The translations under genes and the position numbers were made by a program. From NCBI GenBank assembly GCA_001643675.2, contig LSRY02000025.1, positions 1-64,000 on the forward strand: a stretch of DNA of 64,000 bases, in the 5' to 3' direction. A model generated the notes under the pieces. The model was not told the DNA's origin. It made no database searches and saw only the letters and a program-made list of their open reading frames with translations. Shown here in pieces: positions 1-12,444 of this stretch (positions are counted from its first letter, which is position 1; the number at the start of each line of letters is the position of its first letter). The DNA is from Monocercomonoides exilis. Taxonomy: Eukaryota > Preaxostyla > Oxymonadida > Polymastigidae.

Positions 1-1048
1 ATCTTTTGAAGCCATTCTTGGCTTGTTGCTCAAAAAATACACAGTTATCAATTTTCGTTCCTGTTTGCGGTGATACGAAAATTTGCACTTGGTGACATTC
101 AGTGAGAAAAGGTATTATTGGATGTGAAATCAAATTTTCAAGTCGTTTTGCATTATTTGGCAATTTGAGATGACTTCTTGTCAAAATGTCCGACCTGGGT
201 GCGCAATGACCACATGCAAAGCTGAGAGGCTTCAATAGCATTGACTCTTATCAACCTGGATACACGAACACATTCCTATAAAATCATTATTCCGAAATCT
301 GGCTGTTTGCCTCAACTTGCATGAATGACTCCTTTGCATGGCAGATACTGTCCATAGGGCCATAGAGACCAAGAAAAGCAACTTGAAATAAACAAGCTGT
401 TTGAGATAGAGATTGAAATTTGAGAGGACATTCTTTGGGCTTTGTTGATTGGCTCAAGACAAAATCCCTTTTCGGTTCTGAGAGAAAAAAGAGATCAAGG
501 AAGTTGATTTGTGTTTCTGCACCATTTTTGCATTCTGCCAGAGATCGCAAAACAGTATTTTGTGGAAACAAATACGTGGGCTCTCTGAACGAAGATAAAT
601 GAGAATTAATTCAAGGTTTGCCAATTGATTGCATTCAAAATGTGCATTTTATGAGTCTTTTTCCTTCTTCACAACAGGCCAACAGCCACAGATTTCAATT
701 GCTCAAAAATATCGACAATTTATCTCAAGGTTTATTAAAGGCAAAATATTCAATGGAAGCAACAATGTTGGCATGTTTGTTCTTCAACATTGGGAAATAA
801 TGTTCATTCTTCTTTATTTCACTCAATTTTTGGGGGACAAAGTGTTTTTGTAAAAACAATTTCTTTGCTGATTCTTGACTGATGAATTTAAAGTTTGCTT
901 GTTTTCTGAGTGCTTTTGTTTTTGAGATCCTATTTGTCTTGATTTCAGTTTTTCAACTCTTTCTTTATCCTTTGAATGTTTTGCAATTCGTCTCATATTT
1001 GGTGAGAATCTTTCTTTGTGATCTTGCGATTTTCGATGGATTGAACAG
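1..1048. other. Outer left arm; unassigned sequence with weak coding signs
   Basis: I recognise no gene here. The minus strand at 287-571 and the plus strand at 618-800 are open and have protein-like composition (the plus frame contains QLLKNIDNLSQ after a plausible acceptor, CACAACAG). The mirror of 1-200 is open at 24397-24612 plus. Short exons split by about 50-bp introns, as elsewhere in the window, would explain such fragments, but I could not join them. The interval could also be an old decayed gene. The mirror copy is at about 23583-24642. Confidence 0.3.
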
Positions 1049-1445
1049 GCGAATGATTCTCCTGCTTCCAAAAAGGCATCAATCAAGAAAAGTCGAAATT
1101 GGACTTAAAGTTGCAAAAGAAAAGAATGAAATTGGAAGAACAACTTTTCAGGTATTTTCAATGGAAAAATGAAAAATCATCAATTGGTGCAATTCTAAAT
1201 GAAGGGAACAGAAAGCGATTACAGAAGAGAGGAAATTGTCAGAGATAAAAGAGATGAAGGCAGTTGAAAATAAGATAAAAATCAAATCAATGGATGCTTT
1301 TGTCTCATACTTGCTGCCCTTTTTCAATGAAAGAAATTCAAATTGCCAGTTTTGCAAGATCCGCGAAATATTGAAATTATATGTTGAAAGGGAGCTTTCA
1401 TCAAAAAAATATCCAGAATTTTCAAATGCGATTCAAGGACTTTAA
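1049..1445 (+). CDS. Coiled-coil protein fragment, two exons (left copy)
   Basis: Not recognised as a known family. A Lys/Glu-rich helical segment (LQKKRMKLEEQLF) ends at a GT donor. Removing 1152-1204 (53 bp, GTATTT...TGAAG) joins it in frame to EQKAITEERKLSEIKEM and a downstream segment with a CQFC pair, ending at a TAA at 1443. The join keeps a continuous coiled-coil-like pattern, which supports the intron. The exon begins after a possible acceptor (GAACAG) near 1048, and the upstream part and start codon were not found. One A is missing from the run at about 1070 compared with the right copy, where the frame is open. Strand choice rests on the intron and on the heptad-like pattern. Confidence 0.45.
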
Positions 1446-1817
1446 AGTTATTGCAATGATTCTGATTTGAAACTATTTTGAGAAAGCATTCACAACTTAT
1501 TTGGCTTTCAAAGTGAGTCTTCGAAGAGCAACAAAAAGTGAAAAAGACAATGCTTGCTATTATCTATATGAGCAGGATTATTGTAAATCAAAGACCCAAT
1601 ACACATCTATTCCATGAAAATCTCAAAATAAAAATGGATTGAAAAGGAATATCTGCTTCCTTTTCAGTCTGGATTTCACGCTGAAAACTTGGCTGGATAT
1701 TCGATTATTATCAATAGCCATCATTCTTTTCGGTTGCATATCTCTCAAAAACATCTTTGTTTCTTCATTTTTGTCATTAATAACTTCAACTTTGATGTTA
1801 ATCATTCTTCAGCTCAT

Positions 1818-4800
1818 TCAGGTGAAAGTGCTTTGACTGTTGATGAACATTATTTCTGAGGAAGCCAAAGATCCGGATTGCTCCACTTTTGAGTTTTCGG
1901 ATATCCTTCCTGGTGGATGACTGCATCGGATATAGTGAGAATCACAGCTCCTGCTGGAAATCTTTGGATGAATTCTCGTTTCAGTTCGCTCGGTGTTGGC
2001 CTTGCTCCTTGCTTCTCGCTCACTGTCAATTTGACCAATTCACAAAAGAAGAGCGCAAACTGCAGCCATATCTGGTCTTTCTCCATCACAATCTTCTTCC
2101 CCACCGTCTCAGCCTCACACTCCCAAAACGGGATCTCCAATGTCAAGCACTCTCACAGTGTTATCCCAATAGAGAACGAGACTGATTCTTTTGCTGCACC
2201 CATGTTCCTGTTGATCAGCAGCTCAGGCGCCTTCCGCCTCAAGCACTCTTTTTGAAGCTTTCCTCATCCTCAAATGCGTATGATGGCAGAGAGTCATCAT
2301 CATCATCATCACTTGCTGATGTAACAACAGTTGATGACAAGATGGATGATGGATCCAAATCTTGTGAAGAACTATCAAAATGCATCGCAATGCAGATCAC
2401 CATGTGCCCGGAGAACAACACAATGTGAGGACTCAGATTTACAAGAGATGAAAGGGGATTGTCCATTTCATCAAATGAATTAAGTGCAAGATTTGCAACC
2501 CAGAACAGGATCTGAGCAGCTGTTTGTTCTCTTTCCTTCAGTGCCAATTGCCATTTCCTTTGTCTTGTTCCTTCCATGAAGCAGCATGAACAATGAATCT
2601 CTCAGATCCACTATCAGCTCCTCATGTGGGGATGAACAAGCCATCGCATCCACCAGATTCGACATTGATGAGGTGGTTGGGCACAGATCTTCCCTCGACA
2701 AATGTCGAATTTGAATCAATCGTTGAAGTTGATGAAATGGATGGTGATGGCGTTCTCTTCCTTGTCTCTTCTTCAACAACCTTTTCCAGCATCCATTGAG
2801 GAATCTTGTCTGAATCCCTCCCCAGAATGAATTCTGTTGGTCAACTTTCACTCAACAAATGCTCTGATGACTCTGAATGACCCAAGCTTTTCTCATATAT
2901 TCTCTTCTTCATCCTCTCTTCATTCTTCGTCTCTGCCTCTCTTTCTGCTCTTCTCCACTGCCTCAGGTAACATCTCCATCGTCACCATCTCAACCATTTT
3001 CGGATACTTTTTCACTTCATCGTTCACAATCTCTCTCACATCTTTATTCTCATTCTTTGCTCTTCTCCATCGAACTGCCAAAACAACAGACACAATAAGA
3101 ACGATCAACAGAATAACAACGAGCACAATCACAATGATTGTCCAAATCGATTTTCCTTCTTTTCCGCTTTCAACAGATTTTCATCTCCATTTGCCTGACT
3201 TTCACTTCTGTTCTTCAGAATGAAAGAGTTTGTTGATGAAGGAGAATCAGCATTCCCAAAAAGATATGCACGCTCATTTCTATTTCATTTCCACAACTGC
3301 TGATAAGACCTTTTCCCACACTCCCTTCAACTTCCCTTTCTGATAGAAATCCATTTGAATCAAAATCATGTTTTTCAATCTCATTCTCATCTCCCTTCCT
3401 CTTCACAACTGAGAATGACAGATTGCATGGAACAAGTGGCATCATTTTGAATGTCAACTTCATTCTATCTGTTGATTCTTTTGCTTCCACACTCTCCAGA
3501 ACTGGAATAAAGAATGATGAATCTCTTTCAGAAACAACACCTTCAAAACTGCATCCTTCATTCAATATCCAAAGTGAAGTATTATCCTTCAATCCATCTC
3601 CTCCTTTCAAACTCATCATATTCAATATTTCTGAATCTGAACAGATGATATTCCTTCTCAATGATGGATATTCTTCAATTGAAGGATTGTTATTCATGAA
3701 CTCTCCTTTCTCGATCATGATATTTCCTCCACTCAATGTTATTCCTCCTTCAGCTGAATTCGAGATTGTTGTGTCTTTCATCAAAACAGAACTCTTGGCG
3801 ATATCCACAAGAGATCCTGACCATCTGCACATCTCTTCCACCTTCAAATTCTTCTCGTTTCTTTCCTTTGTCATTCCATCGAAAATGCAACTGTCCATTT
3901 TCACATCCAAGCAATCCTCAATTTCATCAATTTTCCTTTTGTGGTCTTTGTGGTTGTTTCTCCCATTGTGCAATTTGTCAACTGTATCGTCTTTTTCATT
4001 GAAAAGCATGACATCAATGATTCTTCATTACTTGCAATTGAGATACTTTCAACCTTTAATCTGTCCATATTCAATTGACCGCATTCATTAATATCTATCA
4101 AAGAAGTTAAAAATGTTGAACCACAAATCGTGAATAAATAAATTGCTGATGGAAGTGGTGATGAAAGATGCAAAGCAGATTCTTGAAGAATGAGATTTGA
4201 CATTGCATATCCATCAAGTTGTAATTCTCCTTTTTCCATATTTATTAGATGAAATGGAATGTTTGCAAAAGCAGCATTTCCTTCTTCATTCGATTGTTTT
4301 GAGTCAAATGAACAATTCATCATTTCAAGAAGTCCTCCTTCTGGTGATATTAGTGATTCATGAGAAAAATGAAATCTGAATCAAACACAAAGTTCACTCT
4401 CACCAATGAAACTGTTCCAATTGTTGAAATCAAAGAATCCTTTGTTTTTTCAATACTTGGTTTCACTTCAACCTTGCAATTTTCTCTGCTCTTCGAGCTC
4501 AAACTCATTTCCTTCAGACTTATTTCACCACCAATCACACTCTCTCCAATAACAATCATTTGACTCATAAAATCAGAAGTCAGATGCATCAGTCCATAAT
4601 CAATTGAATAACATGGAAATGTGTTTGTTCCACATTGCCTCTCATCAGATCCATTAACATTGCTCACAATGATTGTGTCGCTCTGATGGATCGTTATTAA
4701 TACCATCAAATTTGTATCGATTGGATAATCACACTCCTCTCTCCCACATATCCCATTAATTCGTGAATAATTATTCTCTCGAAGATCAAATTGAAATTGG

Positions 4801-5156
4801 GTTTCATTGATCTGCGATGCAATGCTAAAGCATTCAATGAAAATATCATTCCCCACTCTTGCTGTGTTTGCGCTGAATTTCATCCCCACAAATGCAAAAT
4901 TCAATTCACCTCTTTCCTTTGTGATCAGATACACCCCTCCTCCTTTCCCATTGGTGCAGCTGCATTTACTGATTATTGAGTCACTCATCTTCATCGATCC
5001 AGAGCTACTCAATGTAAAGAATACTGTCTCTCCTTTTTCATTTGTTTCTATCTTATCTTCATCATTCCATATTGACTTAGAAGAAAAGTTATAATTTGTT
5101 TTGTTTATAGAAATAATTTTTGCATAACAATAAAATAAAAATAGAAAAGCAAACAT
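1818..5156 (-). pseudogene. Beta-helix/TM/pseudokinase gene, frame-broken left copy
   Basis: Mirror copy of the gene at 19456-22806 (see that entry for domains). It runs from ATG at 5156 (signal peptide MFAFLFLFYCYAK) to TGA at 1818. Single-base losses relative to the right copy break the frame near 4358 (T run), 3927 (one G), 3260 (T run) and others. A two-base difference near 2966 and another near 2562 do the same. At two places this arm helps: the T run at about 2046 is in frame here but one base too long in the right arm, and the GAGGG run near 2696 is shorter here. Both in-frame TGA codons of the right copy are present here too, so those predate the duplication or are shared through it. 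The other breaks may be sequencing error. Confidence 0.75.
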
Positions 5157-5723
5157 CCATCTGCATTCAAAATATATTTTGAATAACATCCAATAATGTT
5201 GGATTCATATAGTTCCATATTGCACACATAAAGGCTTCGCAATGCAATAATAAAATTTTTCAAACAATATAATAATATCTTTAATAACGATCGGTGCAAA
5301 CAATTTATAAATAGAAATATATTAAAATTAATATTCATTCACCAGCGTATACTCCATGCATCATTCAAAAATGTAATTCTAAGTTTTTAGAGATTGAAAA
5401 GTTTATTATGGGACAGATCAAAAAATTCTTTATAAAAATTTTAATTTCTATAAATGTGTTATTTCTCAGAAATTCGTTAATACAAAGGTTAATATAACAA
5501 TTAAAAGCATTGCATGTATTTTATTATAGGTAGTAATCCTTAAATATTTCTTTTGATAAAAAATTGTCATATTTATGAGTGATTTTACAAAATTGAATTT
5601 TTGCACAAGAAAAACAATTACGAAAAATTCGTCCACTAAAAAGTTATAATTTATAATTAAGAATTATTTCATCATAAAGTTAATTTCTTACAATGCAAAT
5701 TGCAAAAGAAGAACAGATGTACC
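5157..5723. other. AT-rich spacer between beta-helix pseudokinase gene and transposon (left)
   Basis: About 570 bases, very AT-rich, including the 5' flank of the minus-strand gene that starts at 5156. No ORF of note, no RNA gene and no clear motif were seen. The mirror is 18885-19455. Confidence 0.6.
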
Positions 5724-5878
5724 TAGGGTGGTTTTTATCCGGACATTTTTTATCCGGACAAAATTTTTAATAATTAGTTTAATCTACCCACTTTTCATAT
5801 TTTATTACTTGTTATTAGTATATAAGGAAAAGTCAGAAGTTAGAAATTAAGATTAAATTACTATACCTAATCTCTGAT

Positions 5879-5898
5879 GGGGGGGGGGGGGGGGGGGG
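5879..5898. repeat. Poly(G) tract, 20 bases, inside the transposon
   Basis: Twenty consecutive G in otherwise AT-rich DNA, upstream of the transposase start. The surrounding sequence has CCTAATCTC before it and GAGATTAGG after it, a small inverted repeat bracketing the tract. The mirror copy has 26 C at 18700-18725, so the length differs between copies. Confidence 0.95.
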
Positions 5899-6060
5899 AA
5901 GTTAGCTCCTCCATCTCTGATTTGTGCCTCCCTGAGGAGATTAGGCAATAGCAAGGGGTATTACTAAGTTAGAATTTAATCGAAAAAAATTTTTTATTTT
6001 TTCATTTCAAAAAAATTTTTTAAAATATTAAAATTAGATCTTGACCAATATTTTATTTGT

Positions 6061-7439
6061 ATGAGCGTTGTGAAACAAAGAAAAGAAATTGGATTGGCGA
6101 AATTGAGAGATTTGATGAAATCTTTCCAGTATCGTCAAATCAAAAATCGATTAGTACGTATTGCGACGATAATTGCTGATGGAAAATGCCGTGTTACCGA
6201 CGCTGCTAATCTTAAGGAATTCTCTCGTTCATCGATCAACCGAGCCGTTACTGCTGTTGAAAATGGAAGAACCGTGGGAAAAGTTGGTCGACCAGAGCTG
6301 TTCACTACAGAAGATAAAGAAGTGATTACAGGAGTCATCAGAATAGAAAGCATGACAGGAGTGAGTTATTCTGTAACTCAAACAAAACAATTGGTTTGCA
6401 TTTTTATGTTTTTCTTATTTATATTTTTTATTTATTATAATGAAAGATGGAATCCGTGCTAACTGATAGAAAAATTCGAAGTGGAGAAGTAGAAGATCAA
6501 GAAGTTAAAATTTCAAAATCAACTCCGTATTCGTTTGTCAAACGCAATCCCGATCTTAAAACGTCCATTCCTCATAACGTTGATATTCAACGTTTATCGG
6601 TATCAAACAAACAATCTCTTCAACCTTTCTTCTCTCTTCTTCAATCACTTCATGATTCCCACAAATACTCTCCTTCTCTCATCTTCAACACCGACGAATC
6701 CTCTTTACGCCTTTCCGACACCACAAAACAACTAGCCGTTCATCCTTCAGATGTTCCAGTCGGGTTTTCCAAAACACCAATCAACATGCCAAACTCCACC
6801 CTTGTGGTTGCAGTTGCAGCTGATGGTTATTCTTTACCAAGCCTTGTTCTTTGGCCATCTAAAAAACTTCCACAAGAAATGAAGGTCTTGCTCAGCCCGC
6901 AGCTTCACGCCTGGGCAGACAATGATGGATGGATGACTGATGCACTGTTTGCTCGCTATGCTGAAGAGATACTACTGCCTGGAATTGTCCAAAGAAGAAA
7001 ATTGCTGGATATGAATGAAGAAAGATGCTTGCTTCTCTTGGATTCTCATCCTTCAAGAGCACAGCCAGATCTGTGGCAAAAATTTGCAGATTCATCAATT
7101 GACGTGGTAACATTTATTCCACACAGCACTCATCTTACACAGCCACTTGACTGCGGAGTTTTTGCTGTGTTCAAAAGATGTTTCAATTCAAACTATGTTG
7201 TTCCATCTTCTTCTTCGATCGCACTCAGACGAAAAGCAGTTGCAAATGCCTTGCCACAGGCTTTGCAAACTGCATTGCTTCCTTCAACAATTCACTCTGC
7301 ATTTGAAAAGAGCGGAGTGTTGTCTGGGCAGTCCAATACTGTATTGGTGAAGTTGCCTGACACTCCTTCAGTTCAGCTGAAAAAAAAACCCATCGTTTCA
7401 ATTTCCATGGAAAAAATATTACCGACCAAGCATTTTTAG
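6061..7439 (+). CDS. Pogo/Tigger-type DDE transposase, two exons (left copy)
   Basis: Exon 1 is 6061-6393 and exon 2 is 6447-7439. Removal of a 53-bp intron (GTTTGC...GAAAG) gives 441 residues. The N-terminus has a helix-turn-helix DNA-binding region (residues about 15-90) followed by the GRPELFT motif that in this family precedes the catalytic core. The core shows the three acid motifs: FNTDES, LLLDSHPSR and HLTQPLDCGVF, the last giving the third Asp as in pogo/Tigger (DDE_1) enzymes. The core cuts and joins the transposon ends. The frame closes at KILPTKHF, but the next frame encodes about 70 more charged residues with a KPKKRK nuclear-signal-like patch, ending at about 7654. One extra A in the A6 run at 7409-7414 would restore it. 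Both copies share this break. Confidence 0.88.
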
Positions 7440-7750
7440 ATGAATGGAAAGAATACAAAAGATGAAAGATGAAAAGAATATTGATGATTCTGCTGAAGAA
7501 AAATTGAAAAGATTTGTTTTCTGAAGACAAGCCGAAAAAAAGAAAAATATCAAAATCCCAAATTTTAAAAGATGATGATTTTGAAGATGATAATGAACGA
7601 AGAAATACCAGAAAAATTATTAAAAGAGAATTGATGGATTATATTTACTATTGATTGTTGCGTTTTTCGAAAATTTTAACATGCGATTTATAAAAAATAT
7701 TTTTTTCTATCAAAAAATAAAAATTATGTCCGGATAAAAAAATCACCCTA

Positions 7751-8381
7751 TGCCATTTTTTCTCATAAAGTATTTATTACAATATAAAAAGAATAAATAT
7801 TTTGGATTCAATAATAAAGTTGGTACTAATAAAAATCTGAAGCTAACAATTTTTTTTCTGAATCAGTTGACACAAATCAATGCTTATTCTCTTTCAACAT
7901 TTGTGTTTCTTAAATTATTCGTTATTGAAAAAATAAATCTATAAATGTCAACGTTCTTTTTATAAAACCAATCATCAAAAATTGATTATAATAATTCAAT
8001 TTTTTAAGGAGCAAAAGTGAATAACAAATTAGTGATGATAATAATATTAATTTGAAAAAAATTGAAAGACAACAAAAACTAATATATTCATCATGGACTG
8101 ATAACTGCCTCAACGATGAAAATAGTGCATGGCGTTGAGCCAGAAACTATTATAAATAATAAAACTTGAAAATAAAAAAGCAAAAGAAAAGATAACAAAA
8201 GAAGGAAAAATAGTTAATATCGCTCATTTGGTTGCAACAAACAAGCATATCAATAAAAATGCAAAACATCTGCTTTACGGGTATAACTTATGAATAAAAT
8301 CAAAAGAAAAAATAATAAGCATGTAATTTTTCTTTGTCAATATTCATCAATAACAATTACTGACTTTACTCCTCCATTGTT
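7751..8381. other. AT-rich spacer between transposon and beta-helix gene (left)
   Basis: About 630 bases, AT-rich, 3' flank of the minus-strand gene that ends at 8382. I saw no gene or structured element. The mirror is 16198-16836. Confidence 0.6.
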
Positions 8382-11300
8382 TTAGTTGTTCCGAGACCTT
8401 TTCTTCCTGACAACAACAATTACGATAATCACAACAACTACCACAATCACCACAACCACAATTGGAACAACGATAGCGACAACAGTTCCTGCATTTGACT
8501 TCTTCTTTTCTGGTTCTGGCTCATCTTTCGGTTCTTTGTGCTTCAGGTATTTCTCATACACATCTTCAAGATCACCACCTTCTTCTTTTGCTCCCACGAT
8601 CCATCCTTTATTGTCATCGTTGTAATCCTTCGCAAACTCAAAGGCGTCTTTCTGTTGGCTGAACTTATCAAAGTCTGGAGCAATTATGCACAAAGATGCC
8701 ACCGAATTTTCCCCTTTGTTGTTGTTGTCAAATTCAAGTTTGCCTTCACCTGGAAGTTTCAAATTAGTGACTGCATTTTGGATCTCAATGAGAATAGCTC
8801 CTGCCTTTCCACTTGCTGCTTCACACGATTTGAATGAACATATCTTTTCTCTTCCCATTTCAACTTTTGAATTGTCATCAACCATCTTGATCATAATACC
8901 TGCAGAATTCTTACTCCCTGATTTCAATTCTTTCATGTTCAACCCTTCTATTTTAACGCTCGAAACTTTATCAGTGGCATCCTGAACGATAATTGCTGCT
9001 CCATCTGCTACACTCACTTTATTGATCTCAACTGTATCAAATTTGACTGAAGAGGATTCTTTAATAACAAACAAAGATTCTTGGAATTTCACTTCGTTAT
9101 CGCCCTTGCATTCGATATCTTTCATTGTAAGTTCTCCTGCTTTCACATAAACAAGATGGATTTTTGCAACTTTTTCATCATTACTGGGTGCAACTGGCTC
9201 TGGTCTCACAAATTTGCAGTTCACTAAATTCAACTTAGCATTTTCACAGTCTGCAACGATCAATGAATGTGGATCGGTATTTGATTCCTTTGTCTTATCC
9301 AATGACAATGGGAATAAGAAGGAAATTCCTCTGAACTCAACTTCACTCTTGCATGTGAACAAATGACTGTCTAATTTAGCATTGCAATCAAGAGTAACTT
9401 CTGTCTCAATTTCTTTTTCTGTTTCTTCTCCAGTTGTTTTGGTTACACCAACAATCGTTATCAATGAAAATTTATCAAGTATAACAGCTTCAGCTTTGAA
9501 TGATTCATTCGTTTTGATGATGTTGATCTTGAACTTTTCTCCTCCAACGCCAACTCCAAACAATTTGTATGCTGTATCCAGTTTTTCTTTGGGTTGTCAT
9601 AGCTTAATCCATTTTTGTATCATTATCTGCTGTGGCACTCACATACACATTTATATTCGGATCAAAATACACTTCTGTGAAATCAACTTCATTAGCATTA
9701 TCTGCTCCTTTTGCAACAACAAAGCCTTCATTCGTTCCTTTCTTGTAGTTGGCTGCAAAGCTTTTCTTCATCGCTATTGCCATATCTCTATGAAGGCTGA
9801 CTGGTACATCCAAATATAATCCTGTGTTCTTTTCAGCATTCGAAGCTGTATCTTCTTCACCAGTATTGCACCTAGTAAATTCTAAATTATCTCCTGTTTC
9901 TGGCCACGACAATTGAGTTGCTTCTGTTATTGCTTTCATTTCCAGATATATTGCTCCTGATTTCCCCTTTGTACATGTACAACCATCGAATTTTGTTTGA
10001 CCGTTATTTTCAACTATAAATGTGCTTTCTGCATGTTCGCTCTTTACATATAATGCTCCACATGTTGTATCTTCCGATTTGCATTCTGTGAATGTGCATG
10101 TGTCCAATTTCACTGAAATAGCTGTGTCTGTTTTGCCAACAATTTTCATAGCAGCACTACTATTTGATGTAATATTCTTCAGATTCAACGATGTCAATGA
10201 AACTAATGTTGTTGTTCCATCAACTAAAAATGGTGTTGCTGAAAATTTCACTTCGTTCTCAGAAGTGCATTCGACTTTATTCATTGTCAATGTTCCCGAA
10301 CTCACTTTCACAAGATGAAATTTAATATCTTCCCTGTATTTGAAAGCATCCCAGATGTAGTGGTTTGTGAAGGTCTCTTAAACTTGCAGGACTCAATTGT
10401 TAGAGAAACTGATTCTGATTCTGTATTTATTTCATATTCTGTTCTTGCAGCTGCGCAAATCAAGGCAAATGGTCCTTCATTTCCTTCAGATACGCTTGTT
10501 TCTTGTTCGGATGTTGCTTTGATATCAAAAATCAAATTCTTGAATGTGACTATTTTCTCACATGTGAACAGATCCGCTTTATCAACAGCGCTACAATCAA
10601 TCTCAACTTTAGTCTCAGCTTCGCTTGCAGTTTCCTCTGCTTCTACCACTCCTTCTATAGTAATTCCTGTCTCTTTTGAGAATGTCACAGCTTCTGCTTT
10701 AAGTACTTCTTGGTTAGATTTTCCTTTTTCTTTTAATATTTCAATGGAAAATTCTCCGAACCCTTTTGAATCTGTAAATAATTCATAAGCTTTTTATAGA
10801 TCCAAATGGTTTTGTTTTTGTTCCATCTGCTGTGCCATCACTTCCTCCATTTTGAACATATGCCTCATGTGGATCAAAATATAATGTCGTAAAATCAATA
10901 TCTTCACTATTTTTCCCTTAGCTGCAACAAACCAGTCATTTGTTCCTTTCACATAATTTTTGGCAAATTTCTCTTTCATTGCTTTAGCAATGGCTGAAAG
11001 CTTGTCATCAGGCACTTCCAAATATAAAAACGTCTGTTTCTCTGATCCAGCTTTGCACCCACTAATCTTCAATTTTTCTTCCGCAGACCATATCAGTTTA
11101 TCTGCAGTTTCAATATTTGGCATTTTCAGATATATCCCACCTGATTTCCCATTGGGGCATTCACATGAAGTAAATGTTGTTGGCATTACAATTCGTTTAC
11201 TTTCTGAAATATCAAATTTGCTATCTGTTCCATTACTTTCAACATACAATGCTCCACTTGTGGCATTAGATGTTCCTTCTGTTGATTTACAATTGGAAAA

Positions 11301-12127
11301 TGTACACCCATGGATGTTCACTTCAATCTTTTCACTATTGTTTCCCACAATCTTCACTACTGCACTTGCACTCGATTCGATGTTATTGAATGTTGATGCA
11401 ATAAATGTCACTTTTGTTGCTTTGTCAAATAAAAACGGAGTAGTTGAAAACTTTGCAGTGTAGTTTTCATCACTGAAAAACTGCTTCCATGTTGAATTCA
11501 CCTGCTTCCACTTTCACTAAATGTATATTGGCTGTTCCTGCAGGACGAGCAAATTGGCAAGTGCTTATTGTTAGATTAGGTGATAGATTATCTGAGTTTG
11601 TTGTCGTGGATAAAAGATCAGATGACCCTGAAATTGATTCCTCTGAATTTGCAACCAAATGAATAATAGCCAATGTGTTGCCATCATTGGATGCAGTTCC
11701 AAGTGACATTGGATATATAAACTTCAGGTACTTGAATGTCACATTTTGCTTGCAAGTAAACAGGTCCTTGCTTGAACCAGTATCGCCATTTTCCTCAGTG
11801 GATGTACAATTTATTTCCACTAACTCAGGAGTCCCATTTCCACTTTGTTTTCCTTGGATCATTAATGAAACGTTTTTATCAAATTCATTCACTCCTGCCA
11901 CTAACGCGGGCGTATTATTTTCTTGCTTTATAATTGTAATGATGTATGAACTTGAACTTGTATCACCATTAAGCTTATCATATGCTCCTTTAATTGAATC
12001 CATAGGATTTCCTTCTGTTCCATCTCCACCCGATGATGCTTTACTTTTGACGAACATTTCTTCCACTTTTCCTTCTTCTGAATATATTGAAAGCACAACT
12101 TGCAAAAATACTAATTTCAAAAACATT
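8382..12127 (-). pseudogene. Modular beta-helix membrane protein, frame-broken left copy
   Basis: Mirror copy of 12445-16197. Start ATG is at 12127 and TAA at 8382. The open frames 8382-9563, 9604-10311, 10308-10688, 10794-11501 and 11470-12127 are consecutive pieces of the same protein, separated by base losses. Examples are T7 to T5 near 11480, A6 to A5 near 10912 and two A-run losses near 9590-9616. A paired insertion and deletion near 10998 changes one residue locally. No nonsense substitution was seen. Either the copy is a very young pseudogene or the breaks are sequencing errors, and the homopolymer bias favours the second. Confidence 0.75.
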
Positions 12128-12247
12128 TTCAACTGATGTTCTTTTCTCAATGCAATCAAAGATCGACGGACACATTAATTGCACAATCATTATTGCTATT
12201 TATGGTCTATTACATACTTCGTATTTATTGGTATTTTCGAGTAATCG

Positions 12248-12323
12248 CTATATGTGTTAATTTAATCTTTGAAATCTTGTTTTTGAAGATTGCTTTCATT
12301 ATTATCTCAAAAAGACAACATAA
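12248..12323. other. Spacer at the centre of the inverted repeat
   Basis: A 76-bp AT-rich stretch without a mirror partner separates the two arms. The innermost 25 or so bases of the arms (12222-12247 against 12324-12350) carry several substitutions, unlike the rest of the arms, where I saw only indels. The spacer lies between the divergent 5' ends of the two copies of the same beta-helix gene (starts at 12127 minus and 12445 plus). No ORF or recognisable regulatory motif was seen in it. Confidence 0.9.
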
Positions 12324-12444
12324 CGATTACTCGATAGTACTAAAAAATACGAAGTATGTAATAGACCATAAATAGCAATAATGATTGTGCAATTAATGTG
12401 TCCGTCGATCTTTGATTGCTTTGAGAAAAGAACATCAGTTGAAA

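Larger units (their letters stand above)
5726..7748 (+). mobile_element. Pogo/Tigger-like DNA transposon (left copy)
   Basis: The element is bounded by inverted termini starting GGGTGGTTTTT at the left and reading the complement of GGGTGATTTTT at the right, and it sits between TA dinucleotides at 5724-5725 and 7749-7750, the target-site duplication of the Tc1/mariner superfamily. The motif TTTATCCGGACA occurs twice in tandem inside the left end (5734-5760) and once inside the right end, so the ends are asymmetric. It encodes one transposase with a 53-bp intron. A run of 20 G lies at 5879-5898. It has a mirror copy at 16839-18882 at the equivalent position, so it inserted before the arms were duplicated. 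Both ends are present and the transposase core is open, so it could be recently active. Confidence 0.9.
1..12247 (+). repeat. Left arm of a giant inverted repeat
   Basis: This arm is the reverse complement of 12324-24642. Base 1 pairs with about base 24642, so the arm is still matching when the window begins and may continue further left. It carries mirror copies of two beta-helix genes, one DNA transposon and one small spliced gene. It is 72 bases shorter than the right arm. In every stretch I compared outside the innermost 25 bp, differences are 1-3 base insertions or deletions, mostly homopolymer shortenings in this arm. These break several reading frames that are open in the right arm. 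Confidence 0.97.

Noticed and set aside
2837-4091. Long plus-strand open frames opposite the left beta-helix pseudokinase gene, and the many Ser/Phe-rich frames antisense to other large genes
   Set aside because: They mirror the codon bias of the true strand. The minus strand carries the signal peptide, module motif, TM and kinase motifs.
12248-12323. Hairpin telomere or telomeric junction at the palindrome centre
   Set aside because: No telomere-like tandem repeat is present and the sequence continues on both sides.
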